Numbered from the stretch's first letter, positions 1 through 6,755 are shown. The stretch: 39,666 bases of DNA from Oscillospiraceae bacterium (GCA_015064555.1 SVRZ01000021.1:1-39666), one strand, 5' to 3'. Notes: generated from the letters alone by a model not told the origin. Program-made: numbers and translations.

Positions 1-2
1 TT

Positions 3-86
3 GCTCGCCTAATTGCTGGAATACACGCCATTTTTGATCATATGGAACTTTATCTGCGTCATATGCTCCAAAAAAGTCCGTTATGA
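3..86 (+). CDS. C-terminal tail of an unidentified ORF converging on sigK
   Basis: An open frame enters from the left window edge and ends at TGA 84-86, overlapping the end of the interrupted sigK half. Only 27 residues are visible (ending ...HMLQKSPL), too few to recognise a family. In skin-type elements of spore formers the serine recombinase gene often lies next to the sigK fragment and faces it, which would fit this position; that identity is inference. The opposite strand is also open here, so the coding strand itself is uncertain. Confidence 0.3.
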   Translation, partial: ARLIAGIHAIFDHMELYLRHMLQKSPL

Positions 87-422
87 TAGGATAGCATTCT
101 GAATGCATCTGGCGCCGTAGGTTGCGAAGCGAGTGCCCTTATCGCAGTTGAAAGAATCCACAGCCTTTATCAGTCCGAGGCTTCCGATAGACAGAAGGTC
201 ATCCGGGTATTGATATGACGAGTAGTATTTTCTTATAATATGTGATACAAGTCGCATATTGTGCTCGATAAGCCGTGCGCGCGCACTCATATCTCCTTCC
301 TTCATGCTCGCAAAAAGCCTTTGCTCCTCTGCGGCAGCGAGCGGCGGCGGAAAGCTACCCGAGTCCCCAAGTCCGAGAATAAGAGAAATGAATTTTAAGA
401 AAAGATTTGAAAAATTTAACAT
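81..422 (-). CDS. sigK: RNA polymerase sigma-K factor, N-terminal half (interrupted gene)
   Basis: This 113-aa product matches the N-terminal half of SigK, the late mother-cell sigma factor of sporulation. Residues 1-28 form a hydrophobic pro-sequence ending in SGSFPPPL. Then come AAAEEQRLF, the region 2 stretch LIEHNMRLVSHIIRKY, DDLLSIGSLGLIKAVDSF and GTRFATYGARCIQNAIL. Full SigK is about 230-240 aa with regions 2-4. Here a TAA follows only one codon after the AIL residues, so regions 3 and 4 are missing. That is the region where skin elements split spoIVCB from spoIIIC in Bacillus subtilis, so the gene may be rejoined by excision in the mother cell rather than dead. The start at 422 was chosen because GGAGG lies 10 nt upstream and the product then aligns with known pro-SigK starts. 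The SD lies in a large hairpin (423-467). Confidence 0.85.
   Translation of the reverse strand: MLNFSNLFLKFISLILGLGDSGSFPPPLAAAEEQRLFASMKEGDMSARARLIEHNMRLVSHIIRKYYSSYQYPDDLLSIGSLGLIKAVDSFNCDKGTRFATYGARCIQNAILS
94..106. other. Dyad at the sigK break point (candidate recombination core)
   Basis: GCATTC-T-GAATGC is a perfect 6+6 bp dyad with one central base, lying in the SigK codons for C-I-Q-N-A, immediately before the frame is lost. The B. subtilis skin crossover lies in the equivalent codons around an AATGA core; here the matching bases read AATGC. A role as attachment site is inferred from this position. Confidence 0.35.
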
Positions 423-467
423 AACAAGCCAACCTCCATATATGATTATATGCAAGGTTGGCTTGTT
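423..467 (-). promoter_or_regulatory. Long hairpin enclosing the sigK ribosome binding site
   Basis: Arms 423-435 and 455-467 are perfect 13-bp inverted repeats. Inside them 437-442 and 447-452 pair again around a TGAT loop. On the sigK mRNA the 3' arm ends directly at the ATG, and the GGAGG Shine-Dalgarno sits at the arm/bulge junction, so the folded RNA would hide it. No U-tract follows, so it is a poor intrinsic terminator for the upstream gene. CATATAAT on the minus strand inside the loop also resembles a sigma-E -10 element (CATACAAT). Confidence 0.55.
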
Positions 468-483
468 CGTTTACCACCGATCT

Positions 484-1218
484 TTAATGTGATTTTGCCA
501 TTTCTCGTTTTTGAGCCATTTTTTCTTCCATCTCCTTTTTGTACTCTGCCATCTCGGGGGTGAGGATCCTGTATCCCACCCTCAATTCGGAAAATATAAG
601 CGGCCTGCCTACATACTCCCTGTGCTTCTTGTTGATGAAAGAGATATGCGTGCGAATATTGGAAAGCTCTGTGCGCTTTGATGATTTGAATGCATTTTTC
701 ATAATATCAGTAAGCCGCGCAGGCGTGGGATACATTCGTATAAGGTATCTTATTATCATGGATTCGGTTTTAGTGAAGGGTATAGGCAAGTCGAAATAAT
801 ATATACCATTCCTGAATACCGAGGCATCAAGGCCTGCCAGCTTATAGTCACCTGCGGCGGGCAGCCTGTTGGCACGCTGATATTTCACTATTGAGCGCAT
901 AAAGGTCGAGGAAAACGTCTTATCGTTATATACTTCGTTAAACATCTCCGACAGTCTTTTGTGCTTCGCAATAAAATCGCGGCGGTCGGAGCAGAGGGCA
1001 AATACGGGAGAGCCGAGTGACAGCGTTTTAAGATTGCGTATAAGCTCCTCAGGACATAAAAGCTCCTCGGGATTTGAGATTATTATCGCTCGGTGGCGGT
1101 TTGTCACAAGCTTTAACGCACGGTCTGGTGTCGTGGGAGTTGAGATCACTCCCATATAGTAGAATATTTCGGAAAGCGTTTTGGCTTTTTTGAGAGCCCG
1201 GTCAACAATCAGTATCAA
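484..1218 (-). CDS. Response-regulator-like DNA-binding protein with degenerate receiver
   Basis: A 244-aa protein. The C-terminal ~90 residues look like an OmpR-type winged helix: NGIYYFDLPIPFTKTESMII, then RLTDIMKNAF, then RTHISFINKKH and a closing LRVGYRILT hairpin. The N-terminal part has the layout of a receiver domain (LILIVDRALKKA at the start, RAIIISNPEEL where the phospho-acceptor strand should be), but neither the acidic pair nor the phosphorylatable Asp is present. It is therefore probably phosphorylation-independent. The start is TTG at 1216-1218, preceded by AAGGAG at 7-nt spacing; the in-frame ATG at 1278 overlaps the promoter and is rejected. It lies upstream of sigK on the same strand. 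Its target genes are unknown. Confidence 0.75.
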   Translation of the reverse strand: MILIVDRALKKAKTLSEIFYYMGVISTPTTPDRALKLVTNRHRAIIISNPEELLCPEELIRNLKTLSLGSPVFALCSDRRDFIAKHKRLSEMFNEVYNDKTFSSTFMRSIVKYQRANRLPAAGDYKLAGLDASVFRNGIYYFDLPIPFTKTESMIIRYLIRMYPTPARLTDIMKNAFKSSKRTELSNIRTHISFINKKHREYVGRPLIFSELRVGYRILTPEMAEYKKEMEEKMAQKREMAKSH

Positions 1219-1249
1219 TGTTATTCTCCTTTTTTGTTTTCCAATTTTA

Positions 1250-1278
1250 ATTATACATGAAACATCGCCCAAAATCAA
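1250..1278 (-). promoter_or_regulatory. Sigma-A promoter of the regulator gene
   Basis: -35 TTGATT (1273-1278), 17-bp spacer, -10 TATAAT (1250-1255), read on the minus strand. It lies about 30 bp upstream of the TTG start. Confidence 0.75.
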
Positions 1279-1337
1279 GACAATAAGTAAAAATCATAGA
1301 AAGCCCTCACGCGTAGACCAATAAATCGTTAAAACGG

Positions 1338-1366
1338 TTGACAAAAGGTATAAAAACAGGTATACT
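1338..1366 (+). promoter_or_regulatory. Sigma-A promoter of the SDR gene
   Basis: TTGACA (1338-1343), 17-bp spacer, TATACT (1361-1366). GGAGA at 1386-1390 is the ribosome site for the ATG at 1402. Confidence 0.85.
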
Positions 1367-1401
1367 TAAGGATAAGAAAATATTCGGAGATTTCTACAGA
1401 T

Positions 1402-2118
1402 ATGAAAAACGTTTTGATAACAGGCGGCTCCCGCGGTATAGGCAGAGCTATGGTTGAGCTATTTTCAAAGAAGGGCTATAGTGTAGCATTCACCTATAAG
1501 CGCTCTGACGCCGAGGCAGAGGAGCTTGTGAGGGGCTGCGGCGCGCTGGCGATAAAGGCAGATTCGGAGTATGCCGCCGATATAGAGCGCGCAGTAAGGA
1601 CCGCAACCGAGCAGATGGGCTCGGTGGATATCCTTATAAACAATGCTGCCGTTTCCTCAATATCGCTCCTTTGCGATATTTCTCTCGAGGAGTGGAATAG
1701 GGTGATGAATACCTCTATAACAGGCACTTTTTTGTATACAAAATGCGTTTTACCTCAAATGATACAGAAAAAGTGGGGCAGAATTATAAATATTTCTTCG
1801 ATGTGGGGCATAACAGGTGCCAGCTGTGAGGTTCATTATTCAACTGCAAAGGCGGCTGTTATCGGTTTTACAAAGGCTCTTGCGAAGGAGCTTGGTCCCT
1901 CTGGCATAACCGTCAATGCAATAGCGCCGGGCGTTATAAGAACCGAGATGAATGCATCGCTCTCAGAGGAGGATATGCGTATCCTCGCTGAGGAAACTCC
2001 GGTATCGAGAATAGGTGAGCCCTGCGAGGTGGCACATGCAGCACTGTTCTTGGCATCCGACGAGTCCTCCTTTATAACAGGAGAAATAATGAACGTGAGT
2101 GGCGGATTTATCACCTGA
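1402..2118 (+). CDS. Short-chain dehydrogenase/reductase, FabG-like
   Basis: A 238-aa classical SDR. The Rossmann glycine motif TGGSRGIG lies at residues 7-14, the NNAA motif at 80-83, and the catalytic set is Ser133, Tyr146 and Lys150 (YSTAK). The C-terminal IAPGVIRTEM and ITGEIMNVSGGF are typical of NAD(P)H-dependent 3-oxoacyl-ACP reductases. The size and motifs fit FabG, which reduces 3-ketoacyl-ACP in fatty-acid synthesis, but the gene stands alone with its own promoter and no fab genes beside it. It may be a secondary FabG (like YmfI) or a reductase for another hydroxy/keto substrate. The next gene on this strand is the SRP RNA, transcribed separately. Confidence 0.85.
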   Translation: MKNVLITGGSRGIGRAMVELFSKKGYSVAFTYKRSDAEAEELVRGCGALAIKADSEYAADIERAVRTATEQMGSVDILINNAAVSSISLLCDISLEEWNRVMNTSITGTFLYTKCVLPQMIQKKWGRIINISSMWGITGASCEVHYSTAKAAVIGFTKALAKELGPSGITVNAIAPGVIRTEMNASLSEEDMRILAEETPVSRIGEPCEVAHAALFLASDESSFITGEIMNVSGGFIT

Positions 2119-2171
2119 TGCCGCCCGATCCTTATGTCGAATCATTAATTTAAATATTTTTACAAAATGGG

Positions 2172-2200
2172 TTGATTTTTTGAAAAAAATTTGCTATACT
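2172..2200 (+). promoter_or_regulatory. Promoter of the SRP RNA gene
   Basis: TTGATT (2172-2177), 17-bp spacer, TATACT (2195-2200). Transcription would begin shortly before the first paired bases of the SRP RNA. Confidence 0.75.
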
Positions 2201-2217
2201 GTATAGCGTAAATAGTT

Positions 2218-2520
2218 TCGAGTGTCGGACGGAGTCATACTGGCCGGGGTGCTAGCGGTGCCTTTTTCCTGAAATCCGCTATATGCAGGGGTGATCTCCT
2301 TTTTGGAGGGCAGTTTTTGTGTAGTCTGCGCCGTTATTCGTTGTGTTGAAGGATGGGTCTTGCGCAATCCAAGGCTGTGAACCATGTCAGGTCGGGAACG
2401 AAGCAGCATTAAGCGGTTTATTGGGTGTGCCGCAGGGGTGCCTGTCCGGAGCAAAGATGGCGGTTAACGTATGTAAAAGCTAGTTCGAGAAAAAGGTGTA
2501 TGGCTCTCTCCGACACCCGA
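2218..2520 (+). ncRNA. ffs: Signal recognition particle RNA, large (Alu-containing) type
   Basis: The core of SRP helix 8 is plain: GTGAACCATGTCAGGTC, then GGGAACGAAGCAGC (about 2377-2410), which carries the Ffh-binding tetraloop and asymmetric loop. The ends pair (TCGAGTGTCGGA at 2218-2229 with TCCGACACCCGA at 2509-2520, one mismatch), giving a closed RNA of about 300 nt with a 5' Alu-like domain, as in Bacillus scRNA and clostridial SRP RNAs. It binds Ffh and targets membrane and secreted proteins co-translationally. The position directly upstream of dnaX repeats the scr-dnaX order of B. subtilis. The exact ends are estimated from the pairing. Confidence 0.9.
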
Positions 2521-2534
2521 AGCGTTTGTGAAAT

Positions 2535-2582
2535 GCGCGTATGCGGTGTTATTTTGTGTACCGCTCGCGCTTTTGTTTTTTT
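2535..2582 (+). terminator. Terminator of ffs
   Basis: A two-part stem, GCGCG (2535-2539) with CGCGC (2566-2570) and GCGGT (2543-2547) with ACCGC (2560-2564), is followed by TTTTGTTTTTTT. It lies before the dnaX start; readthrough may feed dnaX, for which no separate promoter is obvious. Confidence 0.75.
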
Positions 2583-2609
2583 GTGAACAACTCAGAAAAG
2601 GGGATCATT

Positions 2610-4187
2610 ATGGCAGATTACCGTGCTTTATACCGTAAATGGCGACCTGTTGATTTCGATGACGTATCGGGACAGAATGCCACGACCGATATACTTAAAT
2701 ACGAAGTGGCGAACGGAAAAATATCGCACGCGTACCTTTTCTGCGGCTCTCGCGGCACAGGAAAGACAAGCTGTGCAAAGATACTCGCTAAGGCAGTAAA
2801 CTGTCTTTCTCCGAGAAACGGAAATCCGTGTAACGAGTGCAGCGCCTGCAAGAGTATAGATGCGGGAATTGCTACAGATGTCATCGAGATGGACGCCGCA
2901 AGTAATAACGGTGTCGGTAACGTCCGTGATATGAAGGATGAGATAGCCTTCACCCCCGCTGAGCTTAAATACCGTGTCTATATCATAGACGAGGTTCATA
3001 TGATGTCGGGCTCCGCATTCAACGCACTTTTAAAAACACTCGAGGAGCCACCGTCATACGTTATATTCATACTCGCAACAACCGAATTCAATAAGCTGCC
3101 GACGACCATAGTTTCGAGATGCCAGAGATTTGATTTCCGCCGTATGACTACCGACGTGATAGTGGCAAGGCTTGCAAAGATTGCCTCGGCGGAGGGAATA
3201 GAGCTTACCGATGAGGGAGCAGAGGTTATTGCCAGAGCTGCCGAGGGCGGTATGCGTGATGCGATAAGCCTGCTTGATCTTTGTGCCGGTTCAAGGCGCA
3301 GAATAGATGCTGAGCTTGTTTTTGCAACCGTAGGTAGGGGAAACCGCGCATCGATCTACTCTCTTATCGAGAGTCTTTTGCGCTCGGATTACTCGGCGGT
3401 ATATAAGGCTGTCGGAAATGTGGTTATGCTCGGAAGTGATGTTACCGTATTCTGGCAGGAGCTTCTTGATGCATACAGAGATATAATGGTGGTAAAAAAC
3501 ACCTCGGATTCAAAGACCTATCTTGATCTTACAGATGCCGAATACGATAAGCTGACCGAGCTTGCATCAAGCTTCACTATGGCCAAGCTTCTGTATCATA
3601 CCTCTGTCCTGGAGTCAACCCTCGGTGATCTTCAGAGGGCAAGAGAGTCAAAGAGAAGCGTTGCCGAAATAGCGCTCACCCGTATGTGCGATCCAAGACT
3701 CGGAAAGGGTGAGGAGTCGCTTCTTCTGCGCCTGGAGGAGCTCGAGAGAACCGTTTCAAGACTTAAATTGAGCGGCGGTATTTCCGCGCCCACCTCTGTA
3801 TCTGCACCCGAGCCCGTGAAGACTGAGGCTAAGGAGCAGCCAAGTAGTACGTCTTCTGCACAGGCTACTTTCATGAGTGGCGATGCCCCTAAGCAGTATT
3901 CCAAATGGGGGCGGGTTGTCGCGGCGGTCGAGGTTGCCAAGGCAGCTATATATTCACCGCTTGCCAAGGCCGTGGCTCTTTTGATGCCGGACGGCAGTTA
4001 TCAGATAAAGGTCGACCAATTCTTCGTTTCGATAATAGGCGGAAATCCGGAGAACGTTGCTATTGTTAAGGGTGCAATTGCGGAATGCGAAGGAAAAAGT
4101 GTGGCAGAAATAGCAATTAATATTGTTCCCAAAGAGGCTGGCGAGGTATCTACCCTTGCTGACGAACTAGAAAAAGCTTTAAAATAA
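2610..4187 (+). CDS. dnaX: DNA polymerase III subunits gamma/tau
   Basis: A 525-aa clamp-loader ATPase that loads the sliding clamp and couples polymerase to the helicase. The N-terminus MADYRALYRKWRP is typical. Walker A GSRGTGKT lies at 46-53, the zinc ligands are Cys65, Cys74, Cys77 and Cys80, Walker B is VYIIDEVH (123-130), and the SRC sensor is near 169-171. Domain III follows, then an Ala/Ser/Pro-rich linker (~390-430) and a C-terminal domain. The length fits a tau-like full product. The start at 2610 has AAGGGG upstream; an in-frame ATG at 2541 lies inside the ffs terminator and is rejected. It heads the dnaX-ebfC-recR cluster. Confidence 0.95.
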   Translation: MADYRALYRKWRPVDFDDVSGQNATTDILKYEVANGKISHAYLFCGSRGTGKTSCAKILAKAVNCLSPRNGNPCNECSACKSIDAGIATDVIEMDAASNNGVGNVRDMKDEIAFTPAELKYRVYIIDEVHMMSGSAFNALLKTLEEPPSYVIFILATTEFNKLPTTIVSRCQRFDFRRMTTDVIVARLAKIASAEGIELTDEGAEVIARAAEGGMRDAISLLDLCAGSRRRIDAELVFATVGRGNRASIYSLIESLLRSDYSAVYKAVGNVVMLGSDVTVFWQELLDAYRDIMVVKNTSDSKTYLDLTDAEYDKLTELASSFTMAKLLYHTSVLESTLGDLQRARESKRSVAEIALTRMCDPRLGKGEESLLLRLEELERTVSRLKLSGGISAPTSVSAPEPVKTEAKEQPSSTSSAQATFMSGDAPKQYSKWGRVVAAVEVAKAAIYSPLAKAVALLMPDGSYQIKVDQFFVSIIGGNPENVAIVKGAIAECEGKSVAEIAINIVPKEAGEVSTLADELEKALK

Positions 4188-4212
4188 TTATAAATACGAA
4201 AGGTAAATTGAG

Positions 4213-4569
4213 ATGAAAGTAAGATTACCTCAGGGTGTGGGCGGAGGTCCTTCCAATATGCAGTCTATGATAAGACAGGCACAGAAAATGCAGGAGGATA
4301 TGGCAGCAAAGCAGGAGGAGCTTGAGGGCCGTGAATACGAGATCAGCGCGGGTGGCGGTGTTGTAAACGTTAAGATAAACGGAAAGAAAGAGGTTCTTTC
4401 TGTTAAGCTCGCTCCCGAGATCGTGGACCCCGATGATATAGAGACGCTTGAGGACCTTGTTGTTGCCGCGGTAAACGAGGCAATTAAAAAGGTTGAGAGC
4501 ACTGCGGCTGCAGAGATGCAGCAGATAACCGGCTCGATGTCCATTCCCGGACTCCCCGGAATATTCTGA
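4213..4569 (+). CDS. ebfC: YbaB/EbfC-family nucleoid-associated protein
   Basis: A 118-aa product with the family layout: a Gly-rich N-terminus, helix MQSMIRQAQKMQEDMAAKQ, the strand pair REYEISAGGGVVNVKINGKK, and the acidic loop EIVDPDDIETLEDLVVAAVNEA. Members are dimeric DNA-binding proteins that coat DNA without strong sequence preference and are nearly always encoded between dnaX and recR, as here. GAAAGG lies upstream of the ATG, and the gene sits 25 bp after dnaX and 4 bp before recR. Likely co-transcribed and functionally tied to RecR-dependent repair. Confidence 0.93.
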   Translation: MKVRLPQGVGGGPSNMQSMIRQAQKMQEDMAAKQEELEGREYEISAGGGVVNVKINGKKEVLSVKLAPEIVDPDDIETLEDLVVAAVNEAIKKVESTAAAEMQQITGSMSIPGLPGIF

Positions 4570-4573
4570 TTAT

Positions 4574-5182
4574 ATGGCGGAATATATCGCGCCAATCGGC
4601 CGTCTTATTGAGGAATTCAGAAGATTGCCGGGTGTTGGCAAAAAAACGGCAGTACGATATGCCTTTGCTATGCTGAATCTTTCACAAGAGGAGGCGGCAG
4701 GCTTTGCGGATGCTGTGATCGGAGCAAAAAGGGACGTTTTTACTTGTCCCGAGTGTTGCGGATTGAGCTCCGCGGCTGAAAAATGTGATATTTGCGCAAA
4801 CGAATCGCGCGATCCTTCGGTCATCTGCGTTGTTGAAAGTGCAAAGGACGTTATGGTTATGGAAAAGGTGCGCGGATATAAGGGAAAATATCACGTTCTG
4901 GGCGGCGTCCTCTCGCCTATAGATAACGTAACGGTAGACGATCTTAATATAGCAGAGCTTATTCGCCGCGTAGAGAGCGGTGAGGTGAGGGAAGTAATAG
5001 TTGCAACCAATCCTACTCCCTCCGGCGATGCTACCGCGGCATACCTTGCAAGGATACTCGAGCCGTACGGCACCGAGGTATCACGTCTTGCATACGGTAT
5101 ACCCGTGGGCGGTGATATCGAATATGCCGATGAAGTAACGCTTATGCGTGCTATGGAAGGCAGAAAATATTTTAACGTGTAA
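4574..5182 (+). CDS. recR: Recombination mediator protein RecR
   Basis: A 202-aa protein with standard RecR architecture: an N-terminal helix-hairpin-helix (RRLPGVGKKTAVRYAF), a four-cysteine zinc finger (CPECCGLSSAAEKCDIC), a Toprim domain starting ICVVESAKDVMVMEK and holding the ATNPTPSGDATAAYL stretch, and a C-terminal RLAYGIPVGGDIEYAD motif. RecR works with RecO and RecF to load RecA onto SSB-coated gapped DNA. The start lies only 4 nt after the ebfC stop with a weak SD, so translation is probably coupled. A good terminator follows. Confidence 0.95.
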   Translation: MAEYIAPIGRLIEEFRRLPGVGKKTAVRYAFAMLNLSQEEAAGFADAVIGAKRDVFTCPECCGLSSAAEKCDICANESRDPSVICVVESAKDVMVMEKVRGYKGKYHVLGGVLSPIDNVTVDDLNIAELIRRVESGEVREVIVATNPTPSGDATAAYLARILEPYGTEVSRLAYGIPVGGDIEYADEVTLMRAMEGRKYFNV

Positions 5183-5196
5183 AATTATGGCTATTT

Positions 5197-5233
5197 TCGG
5201 CTGTCGCAGGGAAATTCGCGACAGCCGATTTTT
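5197..5233 (+). terminator. Terminator of the dnaX-ebfC-recR operon
   Basis: Perfect 11-bp stem TCGGCTGTCGC (5197-5207) with GCGACAGCCGA (5218-5228), then TTTTT. It is weak on the minus strand, where no U-run follows, although spo0A converges on it. Confidence 0.85.
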
Positions 5234-5255
5234 ATTATGCGATATCAGATACCGA

Positions 5256-6026
5256 TCAAACCAGGCTATACTTGTATTTAAGCCTGAGATTATCGGCTAT
5301 CATAGCAATAAACTCGGAATTGGTTGGTTTCCCGCGAGTGTTTTGTATCGTGTATCCGAAGTAGGAGTTAAGGGTGTCTACGTCGCCCCTGTCCCATGCA
5401 ACCTCTATCGCGTGTCGTATAGCGCGTTCAACGCGCGAGGTAGTTGTTTTGAACTTCTTGGCAACGCTGGGGTAAAGAACCTTGGTGACCGAATTTATAA
5501 CGTCGTTGTCATCTATGGTCATAAGTATTGCACAGCGCAGATACTGGTATCCCTTTATATGTGCGGGCACACCTATCTGATGAATAATTTTTGTAACCTG
5601 AGATTCAATATCGGGGCGAGTATCGGAAAACTCGTCCTTTTCTTTTTCGCGATTTTTCAGAATTGCGTCGATATGTGCTATAAGCGAATTTTCGGAGAAG
5701 GGCTTCAGCATACAGATATCAGCTCCGGCATCGGTCGCCTCCAAAAGAATATTTTGCTTATTGATGGGTGATATGAGAATAAAGGAGGATTCGCATCCGC
5801 TGCTTTTCAGCTCTCTTATAATGCCGATACCGTCTGTCCCGGGTATCCAGAGATCGCATATGATAACGTCATATCTGATCTTTTTTGCCATTTCAACGGC
5901 TCGCTCACCGTCCTGGCATTCGTCATAGTGGCGCGCACCGGCGCGGGCGACGTATTCGGCTATTTTCTTCCTTTCTTCTGCATTTTCGTTGCAAATCAGA
6001 ATTTTAATCGTGTTTTCCATTTTCAT
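5256..6026 (-). CDS. spo0A: Sporulation transcription factor Spo0A
   Basis: A 256-aa response regulator, the master switch of sporulation. The C-terminal DNA-binding domain is unmistakable: [20 protein letters not shown], then [41 protein letters not shown] and [17 protein letters not shown]. The receiver keeps the phospho-acceptor Asp58 ([10 protein letters not shown]) and Lys108 (LKPF). The acidic pocket reads N13-E14 where most Spo0A proteins have Asp-Asp, and position 86 is Ser rather than Thr. AAGGAG precedes the ATG at 6024-6026; a second ATG two codons on is equally well placed. It has its own promoter and stands alone, without the spoIVB neighbour found in many genomes. Confidence 0.97.
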   Translation of the reverse strand: MKMENTIKILICNENAEERKKIAEYVARAGARHYDECQDGERAVEMAKKIRYDVIICDLWIPGTDGIGIIRELKSSGCESSFILISPINKQNILLEATDAGADICMLKPFSENSLIAHIDAILKNREKEKDEFSDTRPDIESQVTKIIHQIGVPAHIKGYQYLRCAILMTIDDNDVINSVTKVLYPSVAKKFKTTTSRVERAIRHAIEVAWDRGDVDTLNSYFGYTIQNTRGKPTNSEFIAMIADNLRLKYKYSLV

Positions 6027-6074
6027 ACTTCTCCTTCTTTTGATTGTTTTTTGGAAATAAATGGGAACAAATAC

Positions 6075-6103
6075 ATTTTACCACATTTTTCCATAACATT
6101 CAA
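6075..6103 (-). promoter_or_regulatory. Probable sigma-A promoter of spo0A
   Basis: -35 TTGAAT (6098-6103), 17-bp spacer, -10 TAAAAT (6075-6080) on the minus strand. The -10 sits in a TGGTAAAAT context that recurs in this intergenic region. Confidence 0.6.
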
Positions 6104-6146
6104 GATTAAATACGACCAAAAAGCTATGAAGATTACGACTTATAAA

Positions 6147-6161
6147 TGGTAAATTTTACCA
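6147..6161. promoter_or_regulatory. Palindrome TGGTAAA-T-TTTACCA upstream of spo0A
   Basis: Perfect 7+7 bp dyad, about 45 bp upstream of the spo0A -35. The half-site TGGTAAAA is repeated in the -10 regions of both divergent promoters. This is an operator candidate for an unknown regulator; the region between 6027 and 6365 shows no other gene. Confidence 0.4.
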
Positions 6162-6305
6162 AATATTATGTTTTTTAACAATCTTTTCCAAAAAACGACA
6201 CCCAAGAAAACCGCAGCATAAGAAGGCGATACAGGTATAATTATCGACAAAACGGATGGTTTTGAAAAAATATTTTGCTGATTTTAAAAATATTGTTCAA
6301 TATAC

Positions 6306-6334
6306 TTGAAAAAATCATTTCGATATGGTAAAAT
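6306..6334 (+). promoter_or_regulatory. Promoter of the small lipoprotein gene
   Basis: TTGAAA (6306-6311), 17-bp spacer, TAAAAT (6329-6334), about 30 bp before the ATG. GGAAAGG at 6352-6358 serves as ribosome site. Confidence 0.7.
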
Positions 6335-6365
6335 ATTAGCAAATAAATGCGGAAAGGAATAGCAT

Positions 6366-6626
6366 ATGAAAAAGATTCTTGCTTTTATCCTCGTTCTTTC
6401 GCTTGCATTCTGTTTTGTATCCTGCTTCGGCGGTAACAATAACAGCGGTGACAATACCGGCACCGGCAGCGGTAACAATAACGGTGGCAATAATAACGAC
6501 GGCGGAAATACAAGCGGCGGTAATAATAACGGTGGCAGTAACGGTAATCTCGGTGGAAGCGATGATAACGGAAAAGAAGGCCCCATAATTCCTTGGGATA
6601 CCGAAGATTTTGAAATAGTCAACTAA
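6366..6626 (+). CDS. Small Gly/Asn-rich lipoprotein of unknown function
   Basis: An 86-aa product. Residues 1-20 are a lipoprotein signal peptide with lipobox FVSC (Cys20), so the mature protein would be lipid-anchored on the outer face of the membrane. Residues 21-70 are almost only Gly, Asn, Ser and Asp, with no predicted fold, and the chain ends in GPIIPWDTEDFEIVN. It resembles the linker that follows the lipid anchor in larger surface lipoproteins such as the one at 22862, but no domain follows. A promoter, an SD and a terminator frame it, so it is likely expressed as such. Function not recognised. Confidence 0.7.
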   Translation: MKKILAFILVLSLAFCFVSCFGGNNNSGDNTGTGSGNNNGGNNNDGGNTSGGNNNGGSNGNLGGSDDNGKEGPIIPWDTEDFEIVN

Positions 6627-6637
6627 AACATATATAA

Positions 6638-6671
6638 GTGGTGAGAAGTTCGTCGGCTTCTCACCGCTTTT
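6638..6671 (+). terminator. Terminator of the small lipoprotein gene
   Basis: Stem GTGGTGAGAAG (6638-6648) with CTTCTCACCGC (6657-6667, one G-U pair), loop of 8, then TTTT. Confidence 0.75.
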
Positions 6672-6678
6672 CATATCC

Positions 6679-6700
6679 TATGCGCGCGACAGCGCGCATA
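6679..6700. repeat. Short perfect hairpin TATGCGCGC
   Basis: 9-bp arms 6679-6687 and 6692-6700 around the loop GACA. No U-tract follows in either direction. It lies between the lipoprotein terminator and the cysS promoter; role unknown. Confidence 0.5.
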
Positions 6701-6726
6701 ATAATGAAATAAAAGACTCGGAGCAC

Positions 6727-6755
6727 TTGACAAATCCCGCATAATCTGCTAGAAT
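6727..6755 (+). promoter_or_regulatory. Sigma-A promoter of cysS
   Basis: TTGACA (6727-6732), 17-bp spacer, TAGAAT (6750-6755). The leader to the start codon is only about 35 nt, which leaves no room for a T-box. Confidence 0.85.

Noticed and set aside
2541-2609. Longer dnaX start at 2541
   Set aside because: It lies inside the ffs terminator hairpin and would add an unrelated Cys/Phe-rich tail; ATG 2610 has a good SD and the family N-terminus.
3491-3500. A-AAA-AAC slippery run in dnaX (programmed frameshift for gamma)
   Set aside because: It falls at codon ~295, within the conserved core and far from the usual gamma/tau site, and no stimulatory stem is obvious.
6194-6249. Two 0A-box-like sites (AACGACA at 6194-6200, ATCGACA at 6243-6249) near spo0A
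   Set aside because: Each matches only 6 of 7 bases of the TGTCGAA core on the minus strand; such matches are common by chance.
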